A stretch of DNA of 64,000 bases from an uncultured Acidimicrobiales bacterium (lineage in GTDB: Bacteria; Actinomycetota; Acidimicrobiia; Acidimicrobiales; SHLQ01), in NCBI GenBank assembly GCA_938023735.1, contig CALJDK010000055.1:1-64000 (forward strand). Direction: 5' to 3'. The number at the start of each line of letters is the position of its first letter. Positions within the stretch are counted from its first letter, which is position 1. Both the position numbers and the translations under genes were made by a program. Of the stretch, positions 19,423 to 28,804 are shown piece after piece. Below the pieces are notes generated by a model. The model had not been told where the DNA came from. It did no database searches and worked only from the letters and a program-made list of their open reading frames with translations.

Positions 19423-20259
19423 CTACGACTGGTTGAGAGCCACCGAGATCTGTTCGTAGTCGACGGTCCAGAGTCTTGAGTTCTGGCCGTAGCTTTCCCA
19501 GCCGAGAAGCCGCCGGGCGCGATCTGACAGGTGCTGGGCCGATTCCCACGGCACCGAAATGGGCAGGGCCTCTTCGGGGGTGAGCCAGCCGAGAACGAAC
19601 GAGACATGAAGTCCGAGGCGCCACTCATCGGCAGTCCTGTTTGCACCGGCATTGTGAATTACCCGGCCGCTGTAGATCAATCCGTCGCCCGGCTGCATTT
19701 CGGCCACCGCCACCTCGTCGTCGGTAGCCGCTCGGCCGTAGTCGTCCCAACGGTGGCTGCCGGGCACCACCTGGGTTGCGCCGTTCTGAGTGGTGAACTC
19801 GCCAATGGCATACATGCACGAAATGGTGACCTCCGGCGACGTCGGCGAACAGAGCGACACCCAGTTGTTCGCATCACGGTGCCGCATCTGGGTCGACTCG
19901 CCCGGCCCGATTATCATCATCTGTCCGGTGTTGAGCCAGTAGTCCTGAGCTGAGGCAAGAAGCACCTCATCGCAGACCCCAAGTAGTGCGGGGTTAAGCA
20001 GAATGTCTTCGAACGCGGGGCTTCGGTGAGCCAGCCGGGTGAACCGTTTGGTCTCGGTTCCCCAGAACTCGATCGTGCGGTCCCCACCCGTGGTTGCCCC
20101 CGCCGGATGCTCGGTTGCAGTTTGTTCGATGTCGGCCTTGAACCGCTCGATCGTGTCGTCGTCGAGCAGGCCACGGACAATGACGCCTCCGTCGCGGTCG
20201 AGCATCGGAAGGATGTCGTCGGTGGTGGATCCGGCTTCGAGAATCGTCAGTTCAGCCAT
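19423..20259 (-). CDS. Phytanoyl-CoA dioxygenase (PhyH) family
   Basis: GGVIVRGLLDDDTIERFKADIE, MRHRDANNWVSL Fe ligands, NGATQVVPGSHRW. Confidence 0.88.
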   Translation of the reverse strand: MAELTILEAGSTTDDILPMLDRDGGVIVRGLLDDDTIERFKADIEQTATEHPAGATTGGDRTIEFWGTETKRFTRLAHRSPAFEDILLNPALLGVCDEVLLASAQDYWLNTGQMMIIGPGESTQMRHRDANNWVSLCSPTSPEVTISCMYAIGEFTTQNGATQVVPGSHRWDDYGRAATDDEVAVAEMQPGDGLIYSGRVIHNAGANRTADEWRLGLHVSFVLGWLTPEEALPISVPWESAQHLSDRARRLLGWESYGQNSRLWTVDYEQISVALNQS

Positions 20260-20300
20260 CGCAAGAGACTACTCAGCGTCGGCTCAGCTAGATTGCGCCC

Positions 20301-20777
20301 ATGAGCAACGCACAAGCATTCTTCGAGTCACAGCAGAGCAAAATTGGCGGCGAAAGCCGAACCGGCGAGTGGATGGAGGTCAGCCAGGAGCGCATCAATC
20401 AGTTCGCCGATGCCACCGACGATCACCAGTTCATTCATATCGATGTCGAGCGCGCCACAAAGGAAACGCCGTTCGGTGGCACCATCGCCCACGGCATGCT
20501 CACCCTGTCGCTTCTCGTTCCGCTTTCGGCGGCCATCAGTAAAGGCGACCCCATTCCCGACGGTGTCGTGATGGGAATCAACTACGGATTCGACAAAGTT
20601 CGATTTTTGAGCCCGGTGCCGGCCGGCGCAAAGGTCCGCCTGGTGGCCCAGATGTCCAACGTGGTGCTCAAGGGAACCGCCGTCGACTTCACCCAGACCA
20701 TGACGGTGGAACTCGAAGGATCCGACAAGCCCGCCATGCTTGCCGAGTGGATCACCCGCACCGTTTTCGACTCGTAA
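20301..20777 (+). CDS. MaoC-family (R)-hydratase
   Basis: INQFADATDDHQFIHIDVERATKETPFGGTIAHGMLTLSL hydratase motif. Confidence 0.93.
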   Translation: MSNAQAFFESQQSKIGGESRTGEWMEVSQERINQFADATDDHQFIHIDVERATKETPFGGTIAHGMLTLSLLVPLSAAISKGDPIPDGVVMGINYGFDKVRFLSPVPAGAKVRLVAQMSNVVLKGTAVDFTQTMTVELEGSDKPAMLAEWITRTVFDS

Positions 20778-20837
20778 GTCGAGCGTCGGGCGTCACGGCG
20801 GGGCGACGTCGCAAAGCGGGTCAGGGTTCCTACGCTG

Positions 20838-21383
20838 GTGCGAATGAAATCTCTTCGCTCGCAATCTTCACCGTCATCCCCATCTCGCGTTCGCCAGGTC
20901 CTTCTCTGCTTGGTCGTCTTCGCGTTCCTTGCCGCTGGTTGCGGCGGGAGCGATGACGCCAGCGTCTCGGGTTCCAGTGACGCGGCCACCGACTCTGGTG
21001 AGAGCGTCGACACGTCGACCAAACCCGCCATATCGGTGCCCGACGGCGACCCGCCCGCTCAACTCGTTATCGAGGACCTCGTGGTTGGCGATGGTGATGA
21101 GGCCGTCGCCGGCGCATCGATCAGCGTCGACTACGTGGGAGTTTCGTGGTCGACCCAGGAAGAGTTCGACGCGTCGTGGGATCGCGGCTCGGAGTTCGGC
21201 TTCAGTCTTGGGGTCGGCCAGGTCATTCCCGGCTGGGACGAGGGCGTACAGGGTATGAAAGTGGGCGGTCGCCGCCAGATCACCATTCCGCCCGACATGG
21301 CCTATGGGGTCAACGGTGCCGGTGGCGCAATCGGCCCCAACGAAACGTTGATCTTCGTCGTGGACCTTCGCGCCATCAACTAG
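20838..21383 (+). CDS. FKBP-type peptidyl-prolyl isomerase, lipoprotein
   Basis: Signal plus lipobox FLAAGC; GQVIPGWDEGVQGMKVGGRRQITIPPDMAYG. Confidence 0.92.
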   Translation: MRMKSLRSQSSPSSPSRVRQVLLCLVVFAFLAAGCGGSDDASVSGSSDAATDSGESVDTSTKPAISVPDGDPPAQLVIEDLVVGDGDEAVAGASISVDYVGVSWSTQEEFDASWDRGSEFGFSLGVGQVIPGWDEGVQGMKVGGRRQITIPPDMAYGVNGAGGAIGPNETLIFVVDLRAIN

Positions 21384-21406
21384 GGCCGAACGAGTAGGCT
21401 TGTCAG

Positions 21407-21787
21407 ATGCAAGACACCTCTGTGAAGCCCGAAATCACCGTTCCCGCTGGCGAACCGCCGGTAAACATCGTCATCGAAGACATCGTCGTCGGCGATGGCG
21501 CCGAAGCCAAGAGTGGAGCCACCGTCAACGTCGACTACGCCGGCGTTTCGTGGTCCACCGGTGAAGAGTTCGATGCGTCCTGGAACCGCGGCTCGGTCTT
21601 CTCATTCGGTCTTGGCCGAGGTCAGGTTATTCCTGGCTGGGATCAAGGCGTCGAGGGCATGAAGGTCGGCGGCCGCCGTCAACTCACCATTCCGCCTGGC
21701 ATGGCCTATGGCCCCCAGGGTGCGGGTGGGGTAATTGGCCCCAACGAAACGTTGATCTTCGTCGTCGACCTTCGAAGCTTGGGCTAA
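21407..21787 (+). CDS. FKBP-type peptidyl-prolyl isomerase, no signal peptide
   Basis: GQVIPGWDQGVEGMKVGGRRQLTIPPGMAYGPQGAGG; tandem paralog of preceding gene. Confidence 0.92.
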   Translation: MQDTSVKPEITVPAGEPPVNIVIEDIVVGDGAEAKSGATVNVDYAGVSWSTGEEFDASWNRGSVFSFGLGRGQVIPGWDQGVEGMKVGGRRQLTIPPGMAYGPQGAGGVIGPNETLIFVVDLRSLG

Positions 21788-22197
21788 CCGCCTGTTGCTC
21801 GGGTGAACGCATTGGGGTCCCGGTACTGCCGGTACTCCTCAACGAGCCCGCTCAGTCCGAAGTCAAACACGCCAATAAACCGGTTCTCGTAGGGCTCTCC
21901 GGTGGCCACCACCGTCGTGGTGCTGCGCCATTCGGCGATCCCGATGTTGCCGGTTGTGGCGTGAACGATGATGTCGTCGAAGGTGAACGGTTCGAACAGG
22001 GGTAACGCCGCTTCGAAGTAGGCCACCACTGCGTCGCGTCCCTCGTGGCGCGAGGGTTCTCCGTCGACGAAATCGAACATCGAGATCATCACTCCGTCGT
22101 TGTCCCAGAGTTCGCCCCACGCATCGAGGTCGGCAGCGGAAAGCCGGTCGAGGAACGCGTAGATCTTCAGGGCGGGGGTGCTGAGATCGTTGGTCAT
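21784..22197 (-). CDS. SnoaL/NTF2-like protein
   Basis: FLDRLSAADLDAWGELWDNDGVMISMFDF, EGRDAVVAYFEAALPLF. Confidence 0.75.
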   Translation of the reverse strand: MTNDLSTPALKIYAFLDRLSAADLDAWGELWDNDGVMISMFDFVDGEPSRHEGRDAVVAYFEAALPLFEPFTFDDIIVHATTGNIGIAEWRSTTTVVATGEPYENRFIGVFDFGLSGLVEEYRQYRDPNAFTRATGG

Positions 22198-22691
22198 GAT
22201 GGTGGCTCCGAAGGTGGGGTCTTGGCCAGATCCTCAACCACTTCGGCCAGGGGATGCAGGGCCAGCGTTGCTGGCGGCACCAGGAGCTTTCGGTCGCGGC
22301 TTCCGCCGCCGATGAGCACCTGATCGCAGGCCATCACCCGCGAATCGATCCAAAGTCGAAGGGGAGTGGCGGTGCCAAACGGTGTGACCCCGCCAATCTG
22401 CATGCCGGTGATCTGGGTGGTCTGATCGGCCGACGCAAACGACGTCTTCTTTGCCCCCAGCTTTTTGCGGACGACTTTGTTCACATCGAGTCGGGTGTGG
22501 GCCAGCACCAGGCACATCACAAAATCTGGCGGATCGGCTTTGCTGGCCACCACGATCGCGTTGGCCGATTCCTCCACTGAGTAGCCGTAGGTTTCGCAGA
22601 AGGCGGCCGTGTCGGCAAGGTCGGGATCGCAGGGCACCAACTGGTAGTCGCCGCCAAGCGATTCGAGTTGTTCCAGAACCAGATCTGTCAT
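22194..22691 (-). CDS. YbaK/ProX-type aminoacyl-tRNA deacylase
   Basis: VEESANAIVVASK, LDVNKVVRKKLGAKKTSFA, IGGVTPFG. Confidence 0.8.
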   Translation of the reverse strand: MTDLVLEQLESLGGDYQLVPCDPDLADTAAFCETYGYSVEESANAIVVASKADPPDFVMCLVLAHTRLDVNKVVRKKLGAKKTSFASADQTTQITGMQIGGVTPFGTATPLRLWIDSRVMACDQVLIGGGSRDRKLLVPPATLALHPLAEVVEDLAKTPPSEPPS

Positions 22692-22749
22692 CCGATTTAC
22701 CCTAGCTCCAGCTTGGATTCGGGGTGCCCAGCGGGGGCAGACTGGACGA

Positions 22750-23859
22750 GTGTCCAGTATCACCCTCAGCCCTCGAATTCGTACCTCGCCGTTCTATGAG
22801 GCCGCCGTGGCCGCAGGGCTGAGCGACGTGACCGTCTATAACAAGATGATCCTGCCGACGTCGTTTGGTGACCTGAAGGCCGAATACGACCGACTGCTCG
22901 GGCGGGTTGCGATCTGGGATGTCGGTGCCGAGCGTCAGGTGGAAATCGTTGGCCCTGACGCCGCTGCCTGTGCGCAGTACCTCACCGCCCGCGACCTGTC
23001 GAAGATGAAAGAGGGGCAGGGTAAGTACGTCGCCATGTGCGACCACGACGGTCGGATTCTCAACGACCCGGTGCTGATGAAGTTGTCGGGCAACCGGTAC
23101 TGGTTCTCGTTGGCTGATCATGACATGTTGCTCTGGTGCAAAGCGGTTGCAGCCGAGAAGGGGTTCGATGTGGTCGTGCACGAGCCCGACGTTTCTCCGC
23201 TTGGGGTTCAAGGGCCACTTGCTGAAGACCTCATCGCCGATCTGTTTGGCGACCACATCCGTGAGCTCAAGTACTTTTGGTTTCTCGAAACCAGCCTCGA
23301 TGGGATTCCTCTGGTGCTGTGCCGGTCGGGATGGAGCAAACAGGGCGGGTTCGAGCTGTTCCTCCAAGATGGCAGTTTCGGGACTGAGCTGTGGAACAAG
23401 GTTGTGGCGGCGGGCGAGAAGTACGGCATCGGCCCCGGTGCCCCAAATCATGTCGAGCGAGTCGAGAGTGGCCTGTTGTCGTGGGGCGGCGACAACACCC
23501 CCGACTCGAACCCGTTCGAGGTCGGCATGGGCCGCTACACCGATGTCGATATCGACGCCGATTTCATCGGCAAGGCCGCGCTGCAGACAGTGGTCGCCGA
23601 GGGCATCGGCCGACTCTTTGTGGGGTTGATTGTGGATACTGACGCCGCCGATGACTGGCCGCTTCCCGAGCGCACTCTGGTGATGCTCGACGGGAATCAG
23701 GTCGGAACCTTGGGCGCGATCGTCTACTCGCATCGCATGCAGAAAACCATCGGACTGGCGCAGATCAAACGGGAAGTTGTTGAAGCCGGATCGCTGGTTG
23801 AGGTAACCGGACCCAACGGTGCCAGCTCAGCCGAGATCGTCACCCTACCGTTCCTGTAA
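22750..23859 (+). CDS. DmdA/GcvT-like folate-dependent demethylase / aminomethyltransferase
   Basis: TVYNKMILPTSFGDLKAEYDRLLGRVAIWDVGAERQVEIVGPDA; resembles DMSP demethylase from memory. Confidence 0.75.
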   Translation: MSSITLSPRIRTSPFYEAAVAAGLSDVTVYNKMILPTSFGDLKAEYDRLLGRVAIWDVGAERQVEIVGPDAAACAQYLTARDLSKMKEGQGKYVAMCDHDGRILNDPVLMKLSGNRYWFSLADHDMLLWCKAVAAEKGFDVVVHEPDVSPLGVQGPLAEDLIADLFGDHIRELKYFWFLETSLDGIPLVLCRSGWSKQGGFELFLQDGSFGTELWNKVVAAGEKYGIGPGAPNHVERVESGLLSWGGDNTPDSNPFEVGMGRYTDVDIDADFIGKAALQTVVAEGIGRLFVGLIVDTDAADDWPLPERTLVMLDGNQVGTLGAIVYSHRMQKTIGLAQIKREVVEAGSLVEVTGPNGASSAEIVTLPFL

Positions 23860-23931
23860 CGCCAGTGCTGTAACGCCGATCCTGTAGACGGGCACTTCAA
23901 CGTCTGTGGGCTACGCACTAGCGTTCGCTCC

Positions 23932-24606
23932 ATGGACGACGTTTCATTGTCGGATCTTCGCGAGGGGCTCGAGGCCGTGGCGGTTCCGTCTCGAGCTCCC
24001 GAGATGGCCGCCTACATGAAGGGCAATTTCGTTTTTCTTGGCGTGAAGGCACCCGATCGCAAAGCGGTTCAGAAAGAGTTTGTTGCTTCGGCCAAGTACG
24101 CCTCGGCAGCCGAGGTGATCGAGATGGTCGATGCATGTTGGGGTCAGCCCGAACGTGAGTTTCAGTACGTTGGCGCCGATTTGCTGCGCCGCTGGGTGGC
24201 AAAGCTCGATGCCGGGCATATTGCTGATGTCGAGCGTTTCATCGGCTCGAAAAGCTGGTGGGACACTGTCGACACGCTGGCGACCAATGTGGTCGGCCCA
24301 CTGGTGCGGGCCAACCCCGAACTCGTGTCGGTGATGGACGAGTTCATCGACGACCCCGACTTCTGGATCGCCCGCACTGCCATCATTTACCAGCTCAAAT
24401 ACAAAGATGCGGTCGATGCCGACCGGCTGTTCGCCTATTCGAAGAGGCGGGCAGGTGACACCGAGTTCTTCATCCGAAAAGCAATCGGCTGGGCCCTCAG
24501 GCAGCACAGCCGAGCAGACCCCGAAGCGGTCAGAGCCTTCGTAGCAGAGAACGAAGCAACCCTGTCAGGCCTAACAAAGAGAGAAGCCCAAAGACTCCTC
24601 AACTAG
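23932..24606 (+). CDS. DNA alkylation repair protein (AlkD-like HEAT repeat)
   Basis: MAAYMKGNFVFLGVKAPDRKAVQKEF, KSWWDTVDTLATNVVGPLV, FFIRKAIGWALRQHSRADPEAV. Confidence 0.9.
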   Translation: MDDVSLSDLREGLEAVAVPSRAPEMAAYMKGNFVFLGVKAPDRKAVQKEFVASAKYASAAEVIEMVDACWGQPEREFQYVGADLLRRWVAKLDAGHIADVERFIGSKSWWDTVDTLATNVVGPLVRANPELVSVMDEFIDDPDFWIARTAIIYQLKYKDAVDADRLFAYSKRRAGDTEFFIRKAIGWALRQHSRADPEAVRAFVAENEATLSGLTKREAQRLLN

Positions 24607-24739
24607 CGAGCCCTCGCCCAATCCACCCCAAGGTCGGCAGGTCGGTGCCTGGAAGCCGCGCGGATTGGGCTTCGCCCAATGTGCCGGCTTCTTGAAACTC
24701 AGCGGATGTCAAAATGTGCGCAAGCGCCTATCCGCTGAG

Positions 24740-24899
24740 TTTCCTGGAACCTTCACCCCCATTCGGTACCTGGAACCTATACCCCCGTTTGGTACCTGGA
24801 ACCTTTGGGCGCTGAGGTACCTGGAACCTTTACCCCCGTTTGGTACCTGGCACCGAAGTGGGGGTTTGGTGCCAGGTACAAAAGTTCATTTGGGCGAAA
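24740..24899. repeat. GGTACCTGGAACC tandem array ending in a hairpin, copy 1
   Basis: Four TGGAACCT-containing units, then hairpin GTACCTGGCACC (24843-24854) / GGTGCCAGGTAC (24868-24879), then TTCATTTGGGCGAA; second copy at 45040-45176. Confidence 0.9.
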
Positions 24900-26075
24900 T
24901 TAGGGGTGGAAGGGGAGCGATTGGTGCCTTCTTACGAAGGTGCCTGGTGCGTAGGTTGCGTTGTCGGGGTCGACGTCGAAGTTGGGGAACCGGCGCAGTA
25001 GCGCTTCGAGGGTTACCTTGGCTTGGAGGCGGGCCGCAGCTGCGCCAAGGCAGTGGTGTGCGCCGTAGCCGAGGCTGAGGATGCGGCTCGGGTTGCGTTG
25101 AACATCGAGTTCGGCTGCCGTTGCTCCGTACTCTCGCTCGTCGCGATTGGCGCTTCCGTAGTGCAGCAACACCTTTTGGCCCTTGGGGATGTCGACGCCA
25201 TCGATCGTAATGTCGCAGGTGGTGGTTCGGGCCAGGTTCTGCACTGGGCTGGTGAGCCGTAGAAGCTCGTCGACCGAATCGGCGATCAAACTCGGGTCAT
25301 CGATAAGAGCCTGCCGCTGATCACGAAACTCGGACAACAACGTTGCGGCGCCGCCGAGCAGACCGGTGGTGGTGTCATTGCCACCGGTGACCATCGTGAA
25401 GATGAACCCGACGATCCACAAATCGGATACGTTGGGGTCACCTGCCAGGTCAGACACCACGTCTTCTCGGGGGCCGCTGCGGCGAAGGGCGATGAGTTCG
25501 GACGCGTAGGAGAAAAGGTCGAGCGCGGCCTCGGGAGCCGCCGTAATGTCGCCCTCGGCATTGGCCGACACAATGGCATTGGTCCAGCCATCGAAACGCT
25601 CGCGGTCCTCCTCTGGAACCCCGAGATAGTGCGCCACGACGAAGCTGGGCAGCGGCTTGAAAAGCAGTTCGACGATGTCCTGCCAGCCCGAATCGGCAAC
25701 TTGGTCGAGGCGTTTGTCGACGAAGTGGCGAATATCGGGCTCGAGTGCCGACACGCTCCGAGGGGTCATTGGGCGGTTCACCAAACGTCGCATCGCCGTG
25801 TGCTCGGGCGGGTCCATCATCACGATCGGCGCAGCCATGTCATCAAACATCGCCATTGCATCGTCGCCCGGTGTGAGGCCTTTCGCAGACGAGAAGGTTT
25901 CGGTGTCGCGGACGGCATCGAAGACGTCGGCGAAGCGCGACAGCACCCAAAAGCGGCCGAAGTCGGGATGATCGACCTCGTGGACCGGATGGTCGTCGCG
26001 TAGGCGGCGGTAGTCGCCAAAGGGATCGCGCCATGTTTCACCGCCTCGAAACTGAAAGGGATCGGTGGTGGTCAT
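24900..26075 (-). CDS. Cytochrome P450
   Basis: GGNDTTTGLLGG I-helix, LGYGAHHCLGAAAARL heme loop; start MTTTDPFQFRGG. Confidence 0.93.
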   Translation of the reverse strand: MTTTDPFQFRGGETWRDPFGDYRRLRDDHPVHEVDHPDFGRFWVLSRFADVFDAVRDTETFSSAKGLTPGDDAMAMFDDMAAPIVMMDPPEHTAMRRLVNRPMTPRSVSALEPDIRHFVDKRLDQVADSGWQDIVELLFKPLPSFVVAHYLGVPEEDRERFDGWTNAIVSANAEGDITAAPEAALDLFSYASELIALRRSGPREDVVSDLAGDPNVSDLWIVGFIFTMVTGGNDTTTGLLGGAATLLSEFRDQRQALIDDPSLIADSVDELLRLTSPVQNLARTTTCDITIDGVDIPKGQKVLLHYGSANRDEREYGATAAELDVQRNPSRILSLGYGAHHCLGAAAARLQAKVTLEALLRRFPNFDVDPDNATYAPGTFVRRHQSLPFHP

Positions 26076-26809
26076 GGCTGGTCGTCCTCGGTCGGCAAAA
26101 ACCACGACACATCGATACCGGCGACGGCTCCGATGACCAGCACGGATGGCGAGGGAACCGTTTCGGCGCCCAGTTCGACAAGCGGACCACGCCACACGGT
26201 TTGGCGCGTATAGGTTCCCCAGTTCACGACGGCGGCAGGTGTGTTGTCGGCCATGCCTGCGGTGCGAAGCCGCTGCGAAATTCCGGCAGCTCGGGCGGCG
26301 CCCATCAGTACCACGATGGTGCCACCGACTGCAGCGACACCTTCCCAGTCGACGGTTCGGCCGCTGCTCGGGTCTTCGTGACCGGTAACGATGGTCACGG
26401 CCAATGCATCGTGGCGCATGGTCACCGGGATCCCCGCGTAGGCGGGGGCGGCGATGGCCGAGGAGATGCCCGGCACGATCTCGAACGGTACGCCGGCCTC
26501 CTGAAGGGCATAGGCCTCCTCGCCACCCCGAGCGAACACACAAGGATCGCCGCCCTTGAGTCGCACCACATGCTCGCCAGCGAGCCCGCGCTGAACGAGC
26601 AGATCATTGATCTGGTCTTGCGTGAGCGTTGGCTTTCGCGGCTCCTTGGCGGCGCTGATGAGCTCACACGTGTCGCTGGCGAGTTCGAGAAGTTGCGGGT
26701 TGACGAGTCGGTCGTGCACCACCACATCTGCCTCGCCGAGAAGTCGTGCGCCCTTCACCGTAATGAGGTCAGGATCGCCAGGGCCTGCGCCCACGAGAAA
26801 GACAGTCAT
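26072..26809 (-). CDS. cobA: Uroporphyrinogen-III C-methyltransferase
   Basis: VFLVGAGPGDPDLITVKGARLL, VVRLKGGDPCVFARGGEEA; ATGA overlap with P450. Confidence 0.95.
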   Translation of the reverse strand: MTVFLVGAGPGDPDLITVKGARLLGEADVVVHDRLVNPQLLELASDTCELISAAKEPRKPTLTQDQINDLLVQRGLAGEHVVRLKGGDPCVFARGGEEAYALQEAGVPFEIVPGISSAIAAPAYAGIPVTMRHDALAVTIVTGHEDPSSGRTVDWEGVAAVGGTIVVLMGAARAAGISQRLRTAGMADNTPAAVVNWGTYTRQTVWRGPLVELGAETVPSPSVLVIGAVAGIDVSWFLPTEDDQP

Positions 26810-26872
26810 GGTTCATTCTGGCCTGCCGAACCGAGGTTTGCCTCCCCTGGGGAAGTGGGTCATTGTGCGGCA

Positions 26873-27946
26873 GTGGACCTGACCCCTTTTACCGACCTTC
26901 TGGCGGCGATTGGCCCCGTCGATGCCGATGCTGCCGATGCTGCCGAAGCGCACCATTTACAGCTCACCAAACCGCCTGGCTCGTTGGGGCAGCTTGAAGA
27001 GTTGGGAGTTCAGCTTGCGGCTATTGCCGGCTCCGAGGTTCCACCGCTGCCCGAACCGGCCGCCATCGCAGTGTTCGCTGGTGACCACGGTGTGTTGGCC
27101 GAAGGCGTGAGCCCGTGGCCGCAGGAGGTCACCATGCAGATGGTGCTGAACTTCTGCGCAGGTGGAGCTGCCATCAACGCCATCGCCCGGGCGAACGGCC
27201 TGGGAGTTCGGGTCATCAACGCCGGTGTGGCGACCGAACTACCCGATCATCCCGACCTGCTCAACAAGCCCATTCGGCGAGGTACCGCCAACCTTCGGAT
27301 CGAGTCGGCTATGACGCGTGACGATGCGGTCAATGCAATCCTCCTCGGGGCCGGGGTTGCCGGCGAGATGGTTGCCGATGGCGCACGTTGCCTGCTCACC
27401 GGCGACATGGGTATCGGAAACACCACACCGTCGACGGCGGTGATCGCAGCGATCACCAAAAGCAGGGCCGCCGAGTTAACCGGCCGCGGAACCGGTATCG
27501 ACGATGAGACGCTGGCACTGAAAATTGGTGTTATCGATGAGGCGCTTGCCCGTTTGAGTCACGTCAAGAACGTTACGCCGGTTGATCTTCTGGCCGAGGT
27601 CGGCGGCATGGAGATCGCTGCGCTGTGCGGCTTCTGTCTTGGTGCGGCGGTGAATCGGGTGCCGGTCATCGTCGACGGTGTCATCGCGTTGGCCGGAGCG
27701 CTGAGCGCGTTTGCCCTTTCGCCGCAGGTCCGGGGTTACCTTATCGGTGGGCACCGCTCGGTCGAGCCTGCTGCTTCGGCAGCGTTGCACCACATGCATC
27801 TCGAACCGCTCGTCGATCTTGGGTTGCGGCTTGGCGAGGGTACGGGGGCGGCGTTGGCGTACCCGCTGGTGCGGGCGGCGGCGGCCGTGATGTCGGAGAT
27901 GGCTACATTCGAAAGCGCCGGGGTCGATGGTTCCGATTCGATTTAG
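26873..27946 (+). CDS. cobT: Nicotinate-nucleotide--dimethylbenzimidazole phosphoribosyltransferase
   Basis: LTKPPGSLGQLEELGVQLA, VFAGDHGVLAEGVSPWPQEVT, MGIGNTTPSTAV; GTG start inside longer ORF. Confidence 0.95.
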   Translation: MDLTPFTDLLAAIGPVDADAADAAEAHHLQLTKPPGSLGQLEELGVQLAAIAGSEVPPLPEPAAIAVFAGDHGVLAEGVSPWPQEVTMQMVLNFCAGGAAINAIARANGLGVRVINAGVATELPDHPDLLNKPIRRGTANLRIESAMTRDDAVNAILLGAGVAGEMVADGARCLLTGDMGIGNTTPSTAVIAAITKSRAAELTGRGTGIDDETLALKIGVIDEALARLSHVKNVTPVDLLAEVGGMEIAALCGFCLGAAVNRVPVIVDGVIALAGALSAFALSPQVRGYLIGGHRSVEPAASAALHHMHLEPLVDLGLRLGEGTGAALAYPLVRAAAAVMSEMATFESAGVDGSDSI

Positions 27947-28691
27947 GCCCAACCCCTCAACCGGCGGCGAGGTGCACGGACCCCCCGATGCCGATGATGC
28001 CGTTCTGCTGCTTGCTCACGGCTCACGATGCTTCGAGAGTTTGGCGCAAGTACGCGCCATCGCCGCAGCGGTTGCCCGACGCGAGCCCGAACGCCGGGTT
28101 ACGACAGGCTTCCTGCAATTGTCGCCCCCGGAAGCAACCGACGCCGTCGCCTCGCTCGTCGAAGCGGGATGCAAGACCATCACCGTCGTTCCGCTGTTGT
28201 TACTGCGGGCCACCCACTCTCGAGTCGATGTGCCCGGAATCGTCGAGGCGGCCCAGGTTCGCCACCCCTTTGTCGAGTTCTCGCTCACCAAAGGACTGGG
28301 CGTTTCCAACACGCTGCAGGATTTGGCTGCCCGGCGAATCGCTGACGCCGGTGGCAAGGGCCGCCCGTTGGTCATCGTCTCGCAGGGAAGTTCGAACGAA
28401 CTGGCGCTCGGCGATGTGATCGACGCAAGTGTCGAGGTCGGTGCCCTCACTGGCGCTCCCTCGGTCGTCAACGCGTTTGCCCGGGCCGCCGACCCGTCGG
28501 TCGTCGATGTTGCGGCATCTTTTTCGGCGGGCGACGACATCGTGGTCTTCTACTGGGTGCTGTGCCACGGCAAGCTGGTCGAGGACGCTCGTGCCGTGTT
28601 TGCCGACTGCCCAGCCCAGATCACCGACGCTGGGATCTTCGGGCCTGCGCCGGCAATCATCGAACTCATCTGCCACCGGATCGACTCGTAG
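27927..28691 (+). CDS. Sirohydrochlorin chelatase / CbiX-family protein
   Basis: VLLLAHGSRCFESLAQVRAIAA, ITVVPLLLLRATHSRVDVP. Confidence 0.88.
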   Translation: MVPIRFRPNPSTGGEVHGPPDADDAVLLLAHGSRCFESLAQVRAIAAAVARREPERRVTTGFLQLSPPEATDAVASLVEAGCKTITVVPLLLLRATHSRVDVPGIVEAAQVRHPFVEFSLTKGLGVSNTLQDLAARRIADAGGKGRPLVIVSQGSSNELALGDVIDASVEVGALTGAPSVVNAFARAADPSVVDVAASFSAGDDIVVFYWVLCHGKLVEDARAVFADCPAQITDAGIFGPAPAIIELICHRIDS

Positions 28692-28804
28692 GGGGCAAGA
28701 TCCGGCTGGCCCATCCAAGCATCGGTAAGCGTCAGGAACGCTCGGGTGGAGCAACACCAGAGAAAAGGGTGTTCGCGGGGCAATCGGGTATCTTCAATCC
28801 AATC

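Noticed and set aside
24740-24899. CRISPR-like array
   Set aside because: Units are short, nearly contiguous, without unique spacers of constant length and without cas genes; better described as a tandem/palindromic element.
26033-26872. N-terminal 280 aa of the 637-aa ORF containing CobT
   Set aside because: This part is antisense to cobA and shows no domain signal; GTG at 26873 fits the CobT start.
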